The notes under the pieces were generated by a model. It was given only the letters and a program-made list of their open reading frames with translations. It was not told where the DNA came from and ran no database searches. A stretch of 64,000 bases of DNA from Microbacterium gubbeenense DSM 15944 (GTDB lineage: Bacteria; Actinomycetota; Actinomycetes; Actinomycetales; Microbacteriaceae). Where the stretch lies: contig NZ_AUGQ01000005.1 of NCBI RefSeq assembly GCF_000422745.1, positions 62,001 to 126,000 of the forward strand. Reading direction: 5' to 3'. Both the position numbers and the translations under genes were made by a program. Below are positions 42,340 to 51,030 of the stretch, piece after piece; within the stretch, counting starts at the first letter, position 1, and each line of letters opens with the position of its first letter.

Positions 42340-44055
42340 CTAGAACAACTGACGCATATTGGTCTTGGCGAGGTCGATGAGCTCGTCGCCCTTCCCCGAC
42401 AGCACCGTGCGGATCGCGTAGAGCGTGAAGCCCTTCGCCTGCTCGAGCGTGATGTTCGGCGGCATCGACAGCTCCTGCCGCTCGGTCATCACGTCGAGCA
42501 CGGCCGGTCCGTCGTGCGCGAGGAACTCCTCGACCGCCGCCGGCAGGTCGGCCGACGTCTCCACGCGGATCCCCTTGATGCCGACCGCCTCCGCCACCTT
42601 CGAGAAGTCGGGGTTGTCGAGCCCCGTGGCGAAGGTGACGAAACCCGCCGCCTTCATCTCGAGCTCGACGAAGTTCAGCGACGAGTTGTCGAACACGACC
42701 GTTTTGACGTTCAGCCCGTTCTGGGTGAGGGTGATGAGCTCGCCGAGCAGCATCGCGAGCCCGCCGTCGCCCGCCATCGCAATGACCTGGCGCGAGCGGT
42801 CCTGCGCCTGCGCGCCGACCGCCTGCGAGACGGCGTTCGCCATGGATCCGTGGGTGAAGGATCCGATCATGCGCCGACGGCCGTTCATCGTCAGGTACCG
42901 CGCCGCCCACACGGTCGGCGACCCGACGTCGGGGATGAAGATCGCGTCGGGATCCGCGTGATCGTCGATGAGCTTCGCCAGGTACTGCGGGTGGATCGTG
43001 CGCTTGGACGGCGTCGCGAGATCATCGAGGTCCTTCCGGGTGCGCTGGTAGTGCTTGACCGCCGCCTTGAGGTGGGACGACTTCTTCGTCGCGCCGAGCC
43101 GCGGAAGCAGCTCGCTGATCGTCTCGGCCGCTCCCCCGACGAGCCCCACGTCGACATGCGTGCGCCGGCCGATCTGCTCGCCGCGGATATCGACCTGGAT
43201 CACCGTCGCGTCGTCCGGGAAGAACTGCTGATAGGGGAAGTCGGTGCCGAGCATCAGAAGCGTGTCGCACTCGCGCATCGCGTGATAGCCCGAGGCGACG
43301 CCGATGAGGCCGGTCATGCCGACGTCGTACGGGTTGTCGTACGCGACGAATTCCTTGCCCCGCATGGCGTGCACGATCGGCGCCTGCAGCTTCTCCGCGA
43401 TCGCGATGAGCTCGTCGTGCGCGCCGGCAACGCCCGCCCCGGCGAGGATCGTGACCTTCTTCGCGGCGTTGAGGGCATCGGCCGCGCGAACGAGCTGAGA
43501 CTCGGCCGGGATCACGCGCGAGGGGTACGCGCGGATCTCCTCCGCCGCCGCCTTGACGTCGGCGAGCGCGATGTCGCCGGGGATCACGAGCACCGCGACT
43601 CCGCGCTTCTCGATCGCCTCGCGCATCGCGATCCGCAGCATGCGCGGCATCTGGTCGGGCGAGGAGACGTGCTCGGCGTACACGCTGCACTCGCGGAACA
43701 GCTCCTGCGGGTGCGTCTCCTGGAAGTAGCCGGATCCGATCTCGTCGGTCGGGATGTGCGCCGCGATCGCGAGCACGGGAACGCGCGAACGCTGCGCGTC
43801 GAACAGGCCGTTGATCAGATGCAGGTTACCGGGCCCGCAGCTGCCGGCGCAGACCGCCAGCTCGCCCGTGAGGGCCGCCTCGGCGCTCGCCGCGAAGGCC
43901 GCGGCCTCCTCGTGCCGAACGTGCACCCACTCGATGTCGTCCGTGACGCGCAGTGCGTCGGTGAATCCGTTCAGCGAATCGCCGGGGAGGCCGTACACGC
44001 GCCTCACCCCGCTCGCGTGCAGCGTATCGACGATGTTCTGGGCGAGCGTGGGCAT
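42340..44055 (-). CDS. poxB: pyruvate dehydrogenase (quinone), PoxB type
   Basis: 571-residue ThDP/FAD enzyme oxidising pyruvate to acetate and CO2 with electrons passed to quinone. GVRRVYGLPGDSLNGFTDAL, the ThDP Glu in VRHEEAAAFAAS, CAGSCGPGNLHLINGLFDA and the metal-binding AGDGGLAMLLGE are characteristic. The C-terminal region (HDGPAVLDVMTERQEL, KGFTLYAIRTVL) continues to the membrane-association tail. AAGGAC precedes the ATG. Its acetate product could be re-used via the ActP symporter encoded elsewhere in the window. Confidence 0.93.
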   Translation of the reverse strand: MPTLAQNIVDTLHASGVRRVYGLPGDSLNGFTDALRVTDDIEWVHVRHEEAAAFAASAEAALTGELAVCAGSCGPGNLHLINGLFDAQRSRVPVLAIAAHIPTDEIGSGYFQETHPQELFRECSVYAEHVSSPDQMPRMLRIAMREAIEKRGVAVLVIPGDIALADVKAAAEEIRAYPSRVIPAESQLVRAADALNAAKKVTILAGAGVAGAHDELIAIAEKLQAPIVHAMRGKEFVAYDNPYDVGMTGLIGVASGYHAMRECDTLLMLGTDFPYQQFFPDDATVIQVDIRGEQIGRRTHVDVGLVGGAAETISELLPRLGATKKSSHLKAAVKHYQRTRKDLDDLATPSKRTIHPQYLAKLIDDHADPDAIFIPDVGSPTVWAARYLTMNGRRRMIGSFTHGSMANAVSQAVGAQAQDRSRQVIAMAGDGGLAMLLGELITLTQNGLNVKTVVFDNSSLNFVELEMKAAGFVTFATGLDNPDFSKVAEAVGIKGIRVETSADLPAAVEEFLAHDGPAVLDVMTERQELSMPPNITLEQAKGFTLYAIRTVLSGKGDELIDLAKTNMRQLF

Positions 44056-44097
44056 TGGGCGTCCTTTCTTCGGCGCGGGCGTGCGCTGATTCCGAGC

Positions 44098-44709
44098 CTA
44101 CGCCGACGGCACGGATCCCACGCCGGTGGGCACGTTTCCTGACGTCCAGCGCCGGAGCACACCCTGCGGCACGTCCTCGCGCGTCAGCGCGAAGGCATGG
44201 TGATCGCGCCACGCGCCGTCGATGTGGATGTACTTCGGCCGGTAGCCCTCGTACCGGAACCCGAGCTTCTCCACGACGCGGAGGCTCGGCTTGTTCTCGG
44301 GGCGGATGCAGATCTCGACGCGGTGCAGGCGCAATCGCTCGAAGCACATGTCGGTCGCGAGCGCGACCGAGGTGGGCGTGACCCCGTGCCCCGCGAAGCG
44401 CTCGGAGACCCAGTAGCCGATCGTTGCCGTCGACAGGGATCCGCGCGCGATGCCCCATACGTTCAGCTGACCGGCGACCTCGCCGCCGAGCTCCATGACG
44501 AACGGCACCCCGGATCCGTCGCGATACTGCTGCAGCAGGCGACGCACCGAGATGCGCATGTCGAGCGGCACGGCGCCGTCGGGGTTCGTCGCCTCCCAGG
44601 GCGAGAGCCAGCGCCGGTTCGTCGCGAGCTCCTCCTGCAAGTCTCGCGCGTCCTTGGAACGAATGAGCCGGATGGACACGGCTCCGTGAGAACTCTCGAG
44701 CGTGTCCAT
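44098..44709 (-). CDS. RimJ/RimL-like GNAT acetyltransferase
   Basis: 203 residues. GNAT fold with IGYWVSERFAGHGVTPTSVALATD for acetyl-CoA binding, then HRVEICIRPENKPSLRVVEKLGFRYEGYRPKYIHIDGAWRDHHAFAL, typical of RimJ/RimL N-terminal ribosomal protein acetyltransferases and of small-molecule relatives. Substrate not predictable. AGGAGA lies nine nt before the ATG. The gene starts 30 nt after galU on the same strand, so they probably share a transcript. Confidence 0.9.
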   Translation of the reverse strand: MDTLESSHGAVSIRLIRSKDARDLQEELATNRRWLSPWEATNPDGAVPLDMRISVRRLLQQYRDGSGVPFVMELGGEVAGQLNVWGIARGSLSTATIGYWVSERFAGHGVTPTSVALATDMCFERLRLHRVEICIRPENKPSLRVVEKLGFRYEGYRPKYIHIDGAWRDHHAFALTREDVPQGVLRRWTSGNVPTGVGSVPSA

Positions 44710-44739
44710 CCGGCGTTCTCCTGTGACGAGAAGGTGAAG

Positions 44740-45627
44740 CTACAGCGTTGCGGCGAAGTCCTTGATCCACGGGCGCAGGTCGGGCCCGAGGTCATCGCGG
44801 TCGCTGGCGAGCTGCACGATCGCCTTGATGTAGTCGAGTTTATCGCCCGTGTCGTACCGGCGGCCGCGGAAGATCACGCCGTACACGTCGACGTCGCTGT
44901 CGCTCGTCGCGATCTCCTTGAGCGCGTCGGTGAGCTGGATCTCGTTGCCCTTGCCCGGCTCGGTGTGCTCGAGAACGTCGAAGATCTCGGGCGTGAGGAG
45001 GTAGCGGCCGATGATCGCGAGGTTCGACGGCGCATCCTCCTTCGCGGGCTTCTCGACGAGGTCGAGCACCTTCACGACGTCCGGGTCGTCGGTCGCCTCG
45101 ACCGACGCGCAGCCGTACATGCTGATCTGGTCGGGGTCGACCTCCATGAGGGCGACCACCATGGCCTTGCGCCCCTCGTTGACCTCGATCATCTTCGGCA
45201 GCAGCGGGTCGCGCTCGTCGATGAGGTCATCGCCGAGCATGACCACGAACGGGCTGTCGCCCACGTGCTGCTTCGCACGGAAGACGGCGTGGCCGAGGCC
45301 CTTCGGCTCGCCCTGGCGCAGCAGGTGCACGTCGGCGAGGTCGCTCGACTGGCGCACGCGACCGAGCTTCGAGTCGTCGCCCTTCGCCGTCAGCTTCTCC
45401 TCGAGCTCCGGCACGGAGTCGAAGTGGTTGGCAATCGCGTTCTTGTTGCGACCGATGATCATCAGCACGTCGCGGATGCCCGCCGCGACAGCTTCCTCCA
45501 CCACGTACTGAATGGCGGGCTTGTCGACGACCGGGAGCATCTCCTTGGGAGTGGCCTTCGTCGCCGGCAGGAAGCGGGTACCGAGACCCGCAACCGGCAT
45601 CACGGCTTTGATCTTCGCAGGTTCCAT
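44740..45627 (-). CDS. galU: UTP-glucose-1-phosphate uridylyltransferase
   Basis: 295 residues. Makes UDP-glucose for envelope polysaccharides. AVMPVAGLGTRFLPATKATPKEMLPVVDKPAIQYVVEEA is the nucleotide-binding start, FVVMLGDDLID the central Asp motif, and GYDTGDKLDY appears as RRYDTGDKLDYIKA. ATG 45627 is used in preference to GTG 45648; a -10-like TATGGT 6 nt upstream suggests a leaderless start. Diverges from the cyclo-ligase gene. Confidence 0.95.
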   Translation of the reverse strand: MEPAKIKAVMPVAGLGTRFLPATKATPKEMLPVVDKPAIQYVVEEAVAAGIRDVLMIIGRNKNAIANHFDSVPELEEKLTAKGDDSKLGRVRQSSDLADVHLLRQGEPKGLGHAVFRAKQHVGDSPFVVMLGDDLIDERDPLLPKMIEVNEGRKAMVVALMEVDPDQISMYGCASVEATDDPDVVKVLDLVEKPAKEDAPSNLAIIGRYLLTPEIFDVLEHTEPGKGNEIQLTDALKEIATSDSDVDVYGVIFRGRRYDTGDKLDYIKAIVQLASDRDDLGPDLRPWIKDFAATL

Positions 45628-45633
45628 CACATC

Positions 45634-45676
45634 ACCATAAGCGACCACCGCGGAATTTCACGGATCCGTTTACCGT
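45634..45676. promoter_or_regulatory. divergent -10 elements of galU and the cyclo-ligase gene
   Basis: Minus-strand TATGGT (45634-45639) is 6 nt before the galU ATG; plus-strand TACCGT (45671-45676) is 7 nt before the ATG at 45684. Both starts look leaderless, with only 56 bp between the two coding regions. Confidence 0.45.
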
Positions 45677-45683
45677 GGATCCT

Positions 45684-46265
45684 ATGACAGCGGACGACCG
45701 CGCCGACAAGAGCGACCTCCGACGGCAGATCCGACGGCGTCGCGCGGCGCTCTCGGACGCCGAGCGCGCGGCCGCGAACGACGCCATCGCACGCCGCGCG
45801 GGCGCACTCGTCGCGCGCGCGGGCGCGCGCACGATCGCGTGCTATCTGTCCGGATCCGCGGAGCCGCCCACGCGCGCCCTGCTCGCCCGGGCGTCAGCCG
45901 AGGGGATCCGCGTACTGCTGCCGATCAGCGGCCCCGCGGGGGTGCTCGATTGGGGTCTCGACGGGGCCGGCGAACAGATGAACAGCATGGGCGTTCCCGA
46001 GACATTGGCGCAGCCGCTCGGCCCGGACGCCCTCGCTGACGCCGACCTCATCTTCGCGCCCGCGGCTGCCGTCGATACCGCGGGGCACCGGCTCGGCTGG
46101 GGAGCCGGGTACTACGACCGCGCGCTCGCGCGCCTTGACTCCCGGCCTCCTGTATACGCGGTGCTCTATGATCTGGATGTGCTCGCTCATGTTCCCCATG
46201 AGCATCACGACGTGCCGGTCTCGGGTGCCGTGACCCCGACGCGCACGCTGACGTTCGAACGCTGA
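45684..46265 (+). CDS. 5-formyltetrahydrofolate cyclo-ligase
   Basis: 193 residues. Converts 5-formyl-THF to 5,10-methenyl-THF with ATP. LRRQIRRRRAALSDAER at the N-terminus, IACYLSGSAEPPT, and the ATP-binding LGWGAGYYDRALARL near the C-terminus define the family. It begins a compact unit with fmdB-like and mscL, an order found in many actinobacteria. Confidence 0.93.
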   Translation: MTADDRADKSDLRRQIRRRRAALSDAERAAANDAIARRAGALVARAGARTIACYLSGSAEPPTRALLARASAEGIRVLLPISGPAGVLDWGLDGAGEQMNSMGVPETLAQPLGPDALADADLIFAPAAAVDTAGHRLGWGAGYYDRALARLDSRPPVYAVLYDLDVLAHVPHEHHDVPVSGAVTPTRTLTFER

Positions 46266-46274
46266 GAGGCCCAT

Positions 46275-46538
46275 ATGCCCACGTATTCATATGCCTGCAA
46301 GACCTGCGGGCACGCCTTCGACGCCGTTCAGTCGTTCTCCGAGGCGTCGCTGACGGCGTGCCCCGAGTGCGGCGGCGCCCTGCGCAAGCAGTACGGGTCG
46401 ATCGGCGTGACGTTCAACGGCTCGGGCTTCTACCGCACCGACTCGCGCGCGTCTGCTAGCACGTCGACGTCCGACAGTGCATCATCTACTTCAGCGGCAC
46501 CGTCCGCTGGGGCGACGAGCACCTCGTCGTCCGCCTGA
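46275..46538 (+). CDS. FmdB-type zinc ribbon protein
   Basis: 87 residues. A zinc ribbon YACKTCGHAFDAVQSF plus CPECGG occupies residues 5-37, followed by KQYGSIGVTFNGSGFYRTDSR, the standard FmdB segment. The last 30 residues are only Ser, Thr and Ala, a low-complexity tail. The name comes from a formamidase-operon regulator, but the general function is unknown. Confidence 0.92.
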   Translation: MPTYSYACKTCGHAFDAVQSFSEASLTACPECGGALRKQYGSIGVTFNGSGFYRTDSRASASTSTSDSASSTSAAPSAGATSTSSSA

Positions 46539-46558
46539 CTTATCTGGGGGAAACGGAC

Positions 46559-46963
46559 ATGTTCCAAGGTTTCAAAGACTTCGTGATGCGCGGCAACGTC
46601 GTCGAACTGGCAGTTGCTGTCGTCATCGGCGGTGCGTTCGGCGCGATCGTCACGGCATTCGTCGACTACATCGTCAACCCGCTGATCGGCGCGTTCGTGC
46701 CCACGGGCGACCTCGCCGCCTGGACCATCACGATTCCGGGCATCGTCACCGACGCCGAGCTCGGCATCGGTGGAATCATCTCGGCGGCCATCAACTTCCT
46801 CGCCATCGCGCTCGTGGTCTACCTCGCACTCGTGCTGCCGATGAACAAGATGGCCGAGCGCCGCGCCGCGAAGCTGCCCCCCGAGGTCGCCGCCGCGACC
46901 CCCGAGGAGCTGCTCGTCGAGATCCGCGACCTGCTGGCCGCGCAGAACAACTCCGCCCGGTAG
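46559..46963 (+). CDS. mscL: large-conductance mechanosensitive channel
   Basis: 134 residues. MFQGFKDFVMRGNVVELAVAVVIGGAFGAIVTAFVDYIVNPLIGAF gives the amphipathic N-helix and pore helix TM1; TM2 is AAINFLAIALVVYLALVLPM; the C-terminal bundle is EELLVEIRDLLAAQ. Opens under high membrane tension to release osmolytes. GGGGGAAA lies before the ATG. The gene ends at a strong terminator. Confidence 0.96.
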   Translation: MFQGFKDFVMRGNVVELAVAVVIGGAFGAIVTAFVDYIVNPLIGAFVPTGDLAAWTITIPGIVTDAELGIGGIISAAINFLAIALVVYLALVLPMNKMAERRAAKLPPEVAAATPEELLVEIRDLLAAQNNSAR

Positions 46964-46977
46964 CAACCGGCCTCGAC

Positions 46978-47009
46978 AAACCCCCGCGCTAGCTGTAGTG
47001 CGGGGGTTT
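46978..47009. terminator. rho-independent terminator of mscL
   Basis: AAACCCCCGC-G-CTA / GCTG loop / TAG-T-GCGGGGGTTT: a 14-bp stem with one G-U pair, followed by five Ts on the + strand. Its left half also contains the last codons and stop of the 62-residue minus-strand gene. Confidence 0.92.
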
Positions 47010-47177
47010 TTCGCGCCTCAGACGCGCCACGACCGGATCCGTCGTCTCAGGCTCCGGCTCGTCGTCGCGCAGGGTCGCCTCGGCGTCCGAGTCGTCGAGG
47101 GTGCCCTCGACGCGAGTCAGGCGCGCGCGCCGGGCTCCGGGGATCCGCTCGACATGCTGACGCTCGTCGCCCGTCAT
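46989..47177 (-). CDS. small acidic/basic protein coupled to helicase-nuclease gene
   Basis: 62 residues, not recognised. Its ATG overlaps the stop of the 1,209-residue helicase-like gene (ATGA), so translation would be coupled. It has a basic N-terminal half (RIPGARRARLTRVEG), an acidic middle (DDSDAEATLRDDEPEPET) and a basic end. The final codons and stop lie within the mscL terminator hairpin. The exact coupling and codon use argue for a real gene; no domain is visible. It could be a small partner or regulator of the large protein. Confidence 0.65.
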   Translation of the reverse strand: MTGDERQHVERIPGARRARLTRVEGTLDDSDAEATLRDDEPEPETTDPVVARLRREKPPHYS

Positions 47178-50100
47178 GGCAGCAGCGGCGCGGTGTCCTC
47201 GTCGATGCGGGGCACGTCCGATCCGATGCCAAGCACCGCGGCCACCCGCTCGGCGACGGCCCGGGGGTCGCTGTAGAGGTCGAACGCGTGCACGCGCACG
47301 TAGTGCCAACCGAGCCGGCGCAGCACCTGCGGGCGCAGGCGCAGCGACTCGCGCAGCGATTCGCCCCGCGACTCCGGGTCGGATTCGACGACGACGGCCT
47401 TGCCGTTGGCCTGTGCCACGAGCGGCAGCAGGCCGCGGTAGTCGACCTCGACGGCGGCGCCCATGCGGCGCAGCTCGCGGGCGAGCGCGCGCGACATCGG
47501 ATCCGCCTCGTCCTCGCGGCGCGACGACTTCGTGCGCTCCTCGTACGAGCGCAGGATCCCCATGAGAAGGGCCGCACCGTTCGAGAAGCGGCCGTCGTCG
47601 ATGTCGGGCGGGCGCACGCAGGACACCAGCACCATCGAGCGGCGCGCGCGCGTCATGCCGACCGTCAGCAGGCGATCGCCGTCGTCGCTCGACAGGTCGC
47701 CGAGGTCGCTGAGCACGCGGCCGTGGCGGGTCTTGCCGTAGCCGAGCGAGAAGATCACGCGGTCGCGGCTCTCGGCCACCGACTCCTCGAGCGTGAGCAC
47801 CGCGAGCGGCTCTGCGGTCTCTCGGGCGATGAAGTCGGCCACGTCGCTGCGGCCCGCGAAGGCGCTCGTCACGGCCGTCCGCACGCGGTCGGCGTGCTTG
47901 CGGCTCGCGGTGATGACCATGAGCGATTCCTTGGGGCGGTTGATCGCGTGCTCGACGACGAGCGTCACGACGCGCTGCACCTCGGGGTCAGGGCTCTCGA
48001 CAGCGCCCGTCTCAGGGTCCGGAGCACCGGATCCGCCCTCGACGAAGTCGACTGAGAGGCTGCCGCGGCCGAGGTAGGAACCGGCCCATGGCAGCGACAC
48101 GATGTCGCCGCCGTAGAAGGCGTCGTTGACGAGGCTCACGAGGTCCTCGCCGCCGGCGCGGTAGCTGCGGGTCAGGGTCTCGACGGGCAGCAGCTCGGCG
48201 ATGCGCTCGAACGCGCTGCGCGCGTCGTCGCGGTCGTCCGGCTCGACGATCGGGCGGGCCGTCGACACCTCGAAGGCGGTCGGTCGCTGCGTCACGGGGT
48301 CGCCGAACGCGACGACCTGCGAGGCGCGGCGGATCGCGGGCGCAACCTCGGCGACATCGAGCGCCGCCGAGTCGACGAGCATCACCGTGTCGAACCGCTC
48401 GGTATCGGGCAGCAGCGGCACGTCGTATGGCGAGGCGAGCCAGACCGGCGCGAGCGTGCGCATCAGCGACGGGGCCTCGGCGAACAGCTGAGCGGGGGTC
48501 GCCTCGCCGCGCATGAGCACGCGGCGCAGGCGATCGGATTCTTCGGGCTCGTCGACGATGCCGATCTTCCACTGCCCGGCGAGCTGCCAGGCGAGCATGG
48601 GGCCGGAGGCCGCAGCGTGCGCCTCGTCGACCATGCGGAAGTCCTTCTCGAGGCGGTCGACGACGCTCGTCGAGGCCCCGAGCAGCGAGGTGTCGGACTG
48701 CAGCACGTGTTCGAGGGCCGACTGCCACCAGGTGAACTCGAGCTCCTCCCCGACGCGCGCCTCGTCGACGTGGCGCTTGGAGAGCTCGGTGAGCAGCGGC
48801 GAGAGGCCGCGGGCGTCGAGCGACGCGCGCAGTTCGGCGCGCTCCACGATGTTCTCGAACACGTCGGATTCGGCGGCGAGGCCGGCGAGCGTGCGGATCA
48901 GGCGATCGATCGACAGCGAGGCGAGGCGCGTGCCGCGCCCCAGGGCGCTGTCGAGCGTCGTGAGGTCGCCCTCGACGCGCTCCCACTCGTCCTGCACCTC
49001 GGCGAGGCCGAGCGGAACCTCGGGCACCGCGACGCCGTCGACGAGCTTCTTCCACTGTGCGCGCTGGTGCTGGATCCGCGTGAGCGCGTCGTGCATGTCG
49101 CTCACGTGGCCGCCCGGGCGGACGAGCTCGCGCGAGAGGCGTTTGAGGCGGCGGCGCTGCGCGCCCGACATTCCGGCCGAATCGCGTCGGCTGCCGTGTG
49201 CCTTGATCATGTCGGAGAGCGGCTTCTCGAACGCGATCGGCTGGAATCTGTCGAGCGAGTCGCGGATACCGTGCAGCAGGCGCAGGTACTCGCCGAGCTC
49301 GTCGAGCGTCGCGAAGGCGCGCATGTGGGTCTGCGAGATCAGCGCATATCCGCGCTCGAGCAGCTCGGGAACGCCCGTGGAGTGCAGCCGGCCGGCGAGC
49401 GCGTGCGCCTCGCGGGCGTCCTCCGTGGCGTCGAAGGTCACGCCGTACCAGGGCGAGTCGTCCGGTCCGATGCGGAACTCACCGAGGCGCGCGGCCAGGG
49501 CCAACGTGCGGGCGGACTCGCTGCGGTCTCCGGCCAGGGTGCGCAGGGCGTCAGCGCCCAGGCGTGCGGTGGACGACGGCGGCACGGGGAGCGACGCGAG
49601 GCGCGTCAGCTCGCGGGTCATGTCGAGGACCGAGACCCCGAGATCCGGGCGCGGCTTCGCGAGCGCGTCGCGGTAGTCGCGCAGCACGCCGCGCAGCCGC
49701 ACGAGCGCGTCGTCGACGTCGGTGACGTTCGGCTGCGCGGCCTTCTCGTTGCGGCCGATCGCGCGGATCAGGTCGCTGCGCAGCGCGGTCGGCGTGACGG
49801 CGAGGCCGTCGAGGTGGATCCCCCGCAGCCGGTGCGCGACGCCCTCGAGCGTCGAGCGTCGGGCGCTCACGACGAGCACGCGCTTGCCGGCGCGCACGAG
49901 CTCTCCGACGGCGTTGATGACGGTCTGCGTGCCGCCCGTTCCGGGCAGCGTGTGCACCGCGAGCGACTGTCCGGCGGCGATGCGGGCCAGGACGGCCTCC
50001 TGCTCGGCGTCGGCGTCGAGCAGCAGCGTGTCCGAGGCCGGCGAGCGGTCGTCGGGATCGGTCGGCATGGCGACCGGCCGCGTCTCCTGCACACGGCGCA

Positions 50101-50803
50101 GGTCGCTCTCATCGCCCTCGAGCGCCCCGAGGAGGGGGTGCTCGGCGGTCACGAGGTCGCGCGCCATCGGCCCGCCCACGTCGGCGAACACCGACACGAC
50201 GAGGCGCGCCTTCACCGAGAAGTGGTCGATGTGCGTCGTCAGCGCGCGCAGGCGGTCGATGACCGGCTGGGGCTGGAACAGCCCGTCCTGGAAGGCGAGC
50301 TCGGCGAGAGCATCCCCGTCGATGACGATGCCGAGGTGCTCCCGGGCCGCCGTCAGCAGCTCGGGGTTGATCGTGAAGCCGCCGCTGAGCTTGAGCTCGA
50401 AGTCGGCGTGGTGGCGCCTGAGCCCGAGCGGGCGCAGGAGCACGGGTGCGGTGAACTCCTCGGATCCGACCCGCCACGAGGCGAGGCCGACGGCGAGGCG
50501 CACGGCGTCGATGCCGCGCGAGGTGCGCAGCTCGACGTTCTTCGCCGCGATCCGCTCGGCGGCGAGGCGAGCGCCGCGCAGCGCGACCTCATCGCGGAAC
50601 AGGTTCGACAGCAGCGTCGAGCGGCCGGTGATGAACTGTGGCAGGCTCCCGGGGTGGGCCATCGTGATCTCGATGAACGACTCCGGGCCCTCGCGGTACT
50701 TCAGGAGGGTGGAATCACCACCGAGCCGACCGGCAGCATCCTGCAGATCGTCGATTGCGCCGAGGACGTCAGGATCCGGGTACTGCAGATCGCTCTGGCT
50801 CAC
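47174..50803 (-). CDS. SF1-like helicase with C-terminal Vsr-like nuclease domain (MTES_1575 type)
   Basis: 1,209 residues from GTG 50803, preceded by GGAGGAAGG. The layout follows UvrD/AAA_11-type proteins with a long helical insert (about 390-700). The P-loop region is LPGTGGTQT (285-294), where the invariant GKT lysine is replaced; the motif II region reads VMLVDSAALD (near 808) without the DE pair. Motif III (GDPVTQRPTAF, near 834) and motif VI (TVGMTRARRS, near 1050) are recognisable. Residues about 1115-1205 resemble the MTES_1575 restriction-endonuclease-like (Vsr) domain: VVVESDPESRGES then VLRRLGWHYVRVHAFDLYSD. It may be a conserved DNA-repair or defence protein with a non-hydrolysing motor; unproven. 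Confidence 0.75.
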   Translation of the reverse strand: MSQSDLQYPDPDVLGAIDDLQDAAGRLGGDSTLLKYREGPESFIEITMAHPGSLPQFITGRSTLLSNLFRDEVALRGARLAAERIAAKNVELRTSRGIDAVRLAVGLASWRVGSEEFTAPVLLRPLGLRRHHADFELKLSGGFTINPELLTAAREHLGIVIDGDALAELAFQDGLFQPQPVIDRLRALTTHIDHFSVKARLVVSVFADVGGPMARDLVTAEHPLLGALEGDESDLRRVQETRPVAMPTDPDDRSPASDTLLLDADAEQEAVLARIAAGQSLAVHTLPGTGGTQTVINAVGELVRAGKRVLVVSARRSTLEGVAHRLRGIHLDGLAVTPTALRSDLIRAIGRNEKAAQPNVTDVDDALVRLRGVLRDYRDALAKPRPDLGVSVLDMTRELTRLASLPVPPSSTARLGADALRTLAGDRSESARTLALAARLGEFRIGPDDSPWYGVTFDATEDAREAHALAGRLHSTGVPELLERGYALISQTHMRAFATLDELGEYLRLLHGIRDSLDRFQPIAFEKPLSDMIKAHGSRRDSAGMSGAQRRRLKRLSRELVRPGGHVSDMHDALTRIQHQRAQWKKLVDGVAVPEVPLGLAEVQDEWERVEGDLTTLDSALGRGTRLASLSIDRLIRTLAGLAAESDVFENIVERAELRASLDARGLSPLLTELSKRHVDEARVGEELEFTWWQSALEHVLQSDTSLLGASTSVVDRLEKDFRMVDEAHAAASGPMLAWQLAGQWKIGIVDEPEESDRLRRVLMRGEATPAQLFAEAPSLMRTLAPVWLASPYDVPLLPDTERFDTVMLVDSAALDVAEVAPAIRRASQVVAFGDPVTQRPTAFEVSTARPIVEPDDRDDARSAFERIAELLPVETLTRSYRAGGEDLVSLVNDAFYGGDIVSLPWAGSYLGRGSLSVDFVEGGSGAPDPETGAVESPDPEVQRVVTLVVEHAINRPKESLMVITASRKHADRVRTAVTSAFAGRSDVADFIARETAEPLAVLTLEESVAESRDRVIFSLGYGKTRHGRVLSDLGDLSSDDGDRLLTVGMTRARRSMVLVSCVRPPDIDDGRFSNGAALLMGILRSYEERTKSSRREDEADPMSRALARELRRMGAAVEVDYRGLLPLVAQANGKAVVVESDPESRGESLRESLRLRPQVLRRLGWHYVRVHAFDLYSDPRAVAERVAAVLGIGSDVPRIDEDTAPLLP

Positions 50804-50928
50804 GCCTTCCTCCGCTCCGGACAGCGCCGCTGATCCCTTGATACGCCACACACGCGCCAGGGTACGCGGGAAACAGTGCTTTTCTCGGCTGGGATCGCCG
50901 CGTCTCCACAATTCATCGCAGATATTCC

Positions 50929-51019
50929 GGCTGCCCGGGCAGCCCGCTCACATTTCGTGATTTCGCGGATCCGTCCACAATGCGCCGCTCGGCCGGAGCG
51001 GGGCGCGGTTCACCGCGCC
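50929..51019. promoter_or_regulatory. palindromes in the divergent helicase/tag promoter region
   Basis: GGCTGCCCGGGCAGCC (50929-50944) is a perfect 16-bp palindrome, and GGCGCGG-TTCA-CCGCGCC (51002-51019) a perfect 7-bp-arm hairpin ending 11 nt before the tag start. The rest of the 227-bp gap contains no gene. These may be operator or mRNA-leader elements. Confidence 0.4.
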
Positions 51020-51030
51020 AAGATGGGCGT

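Noticed and set aside
46441..46538. Ser/Thr-rich tail of the FmdB-like protein as a frameshift artefact
   Set aside because: Low-complexity Ser/Thr/Ala tails are frequent on FmdB proteins, and the frame ends cleanly before the mscL ribosome site.
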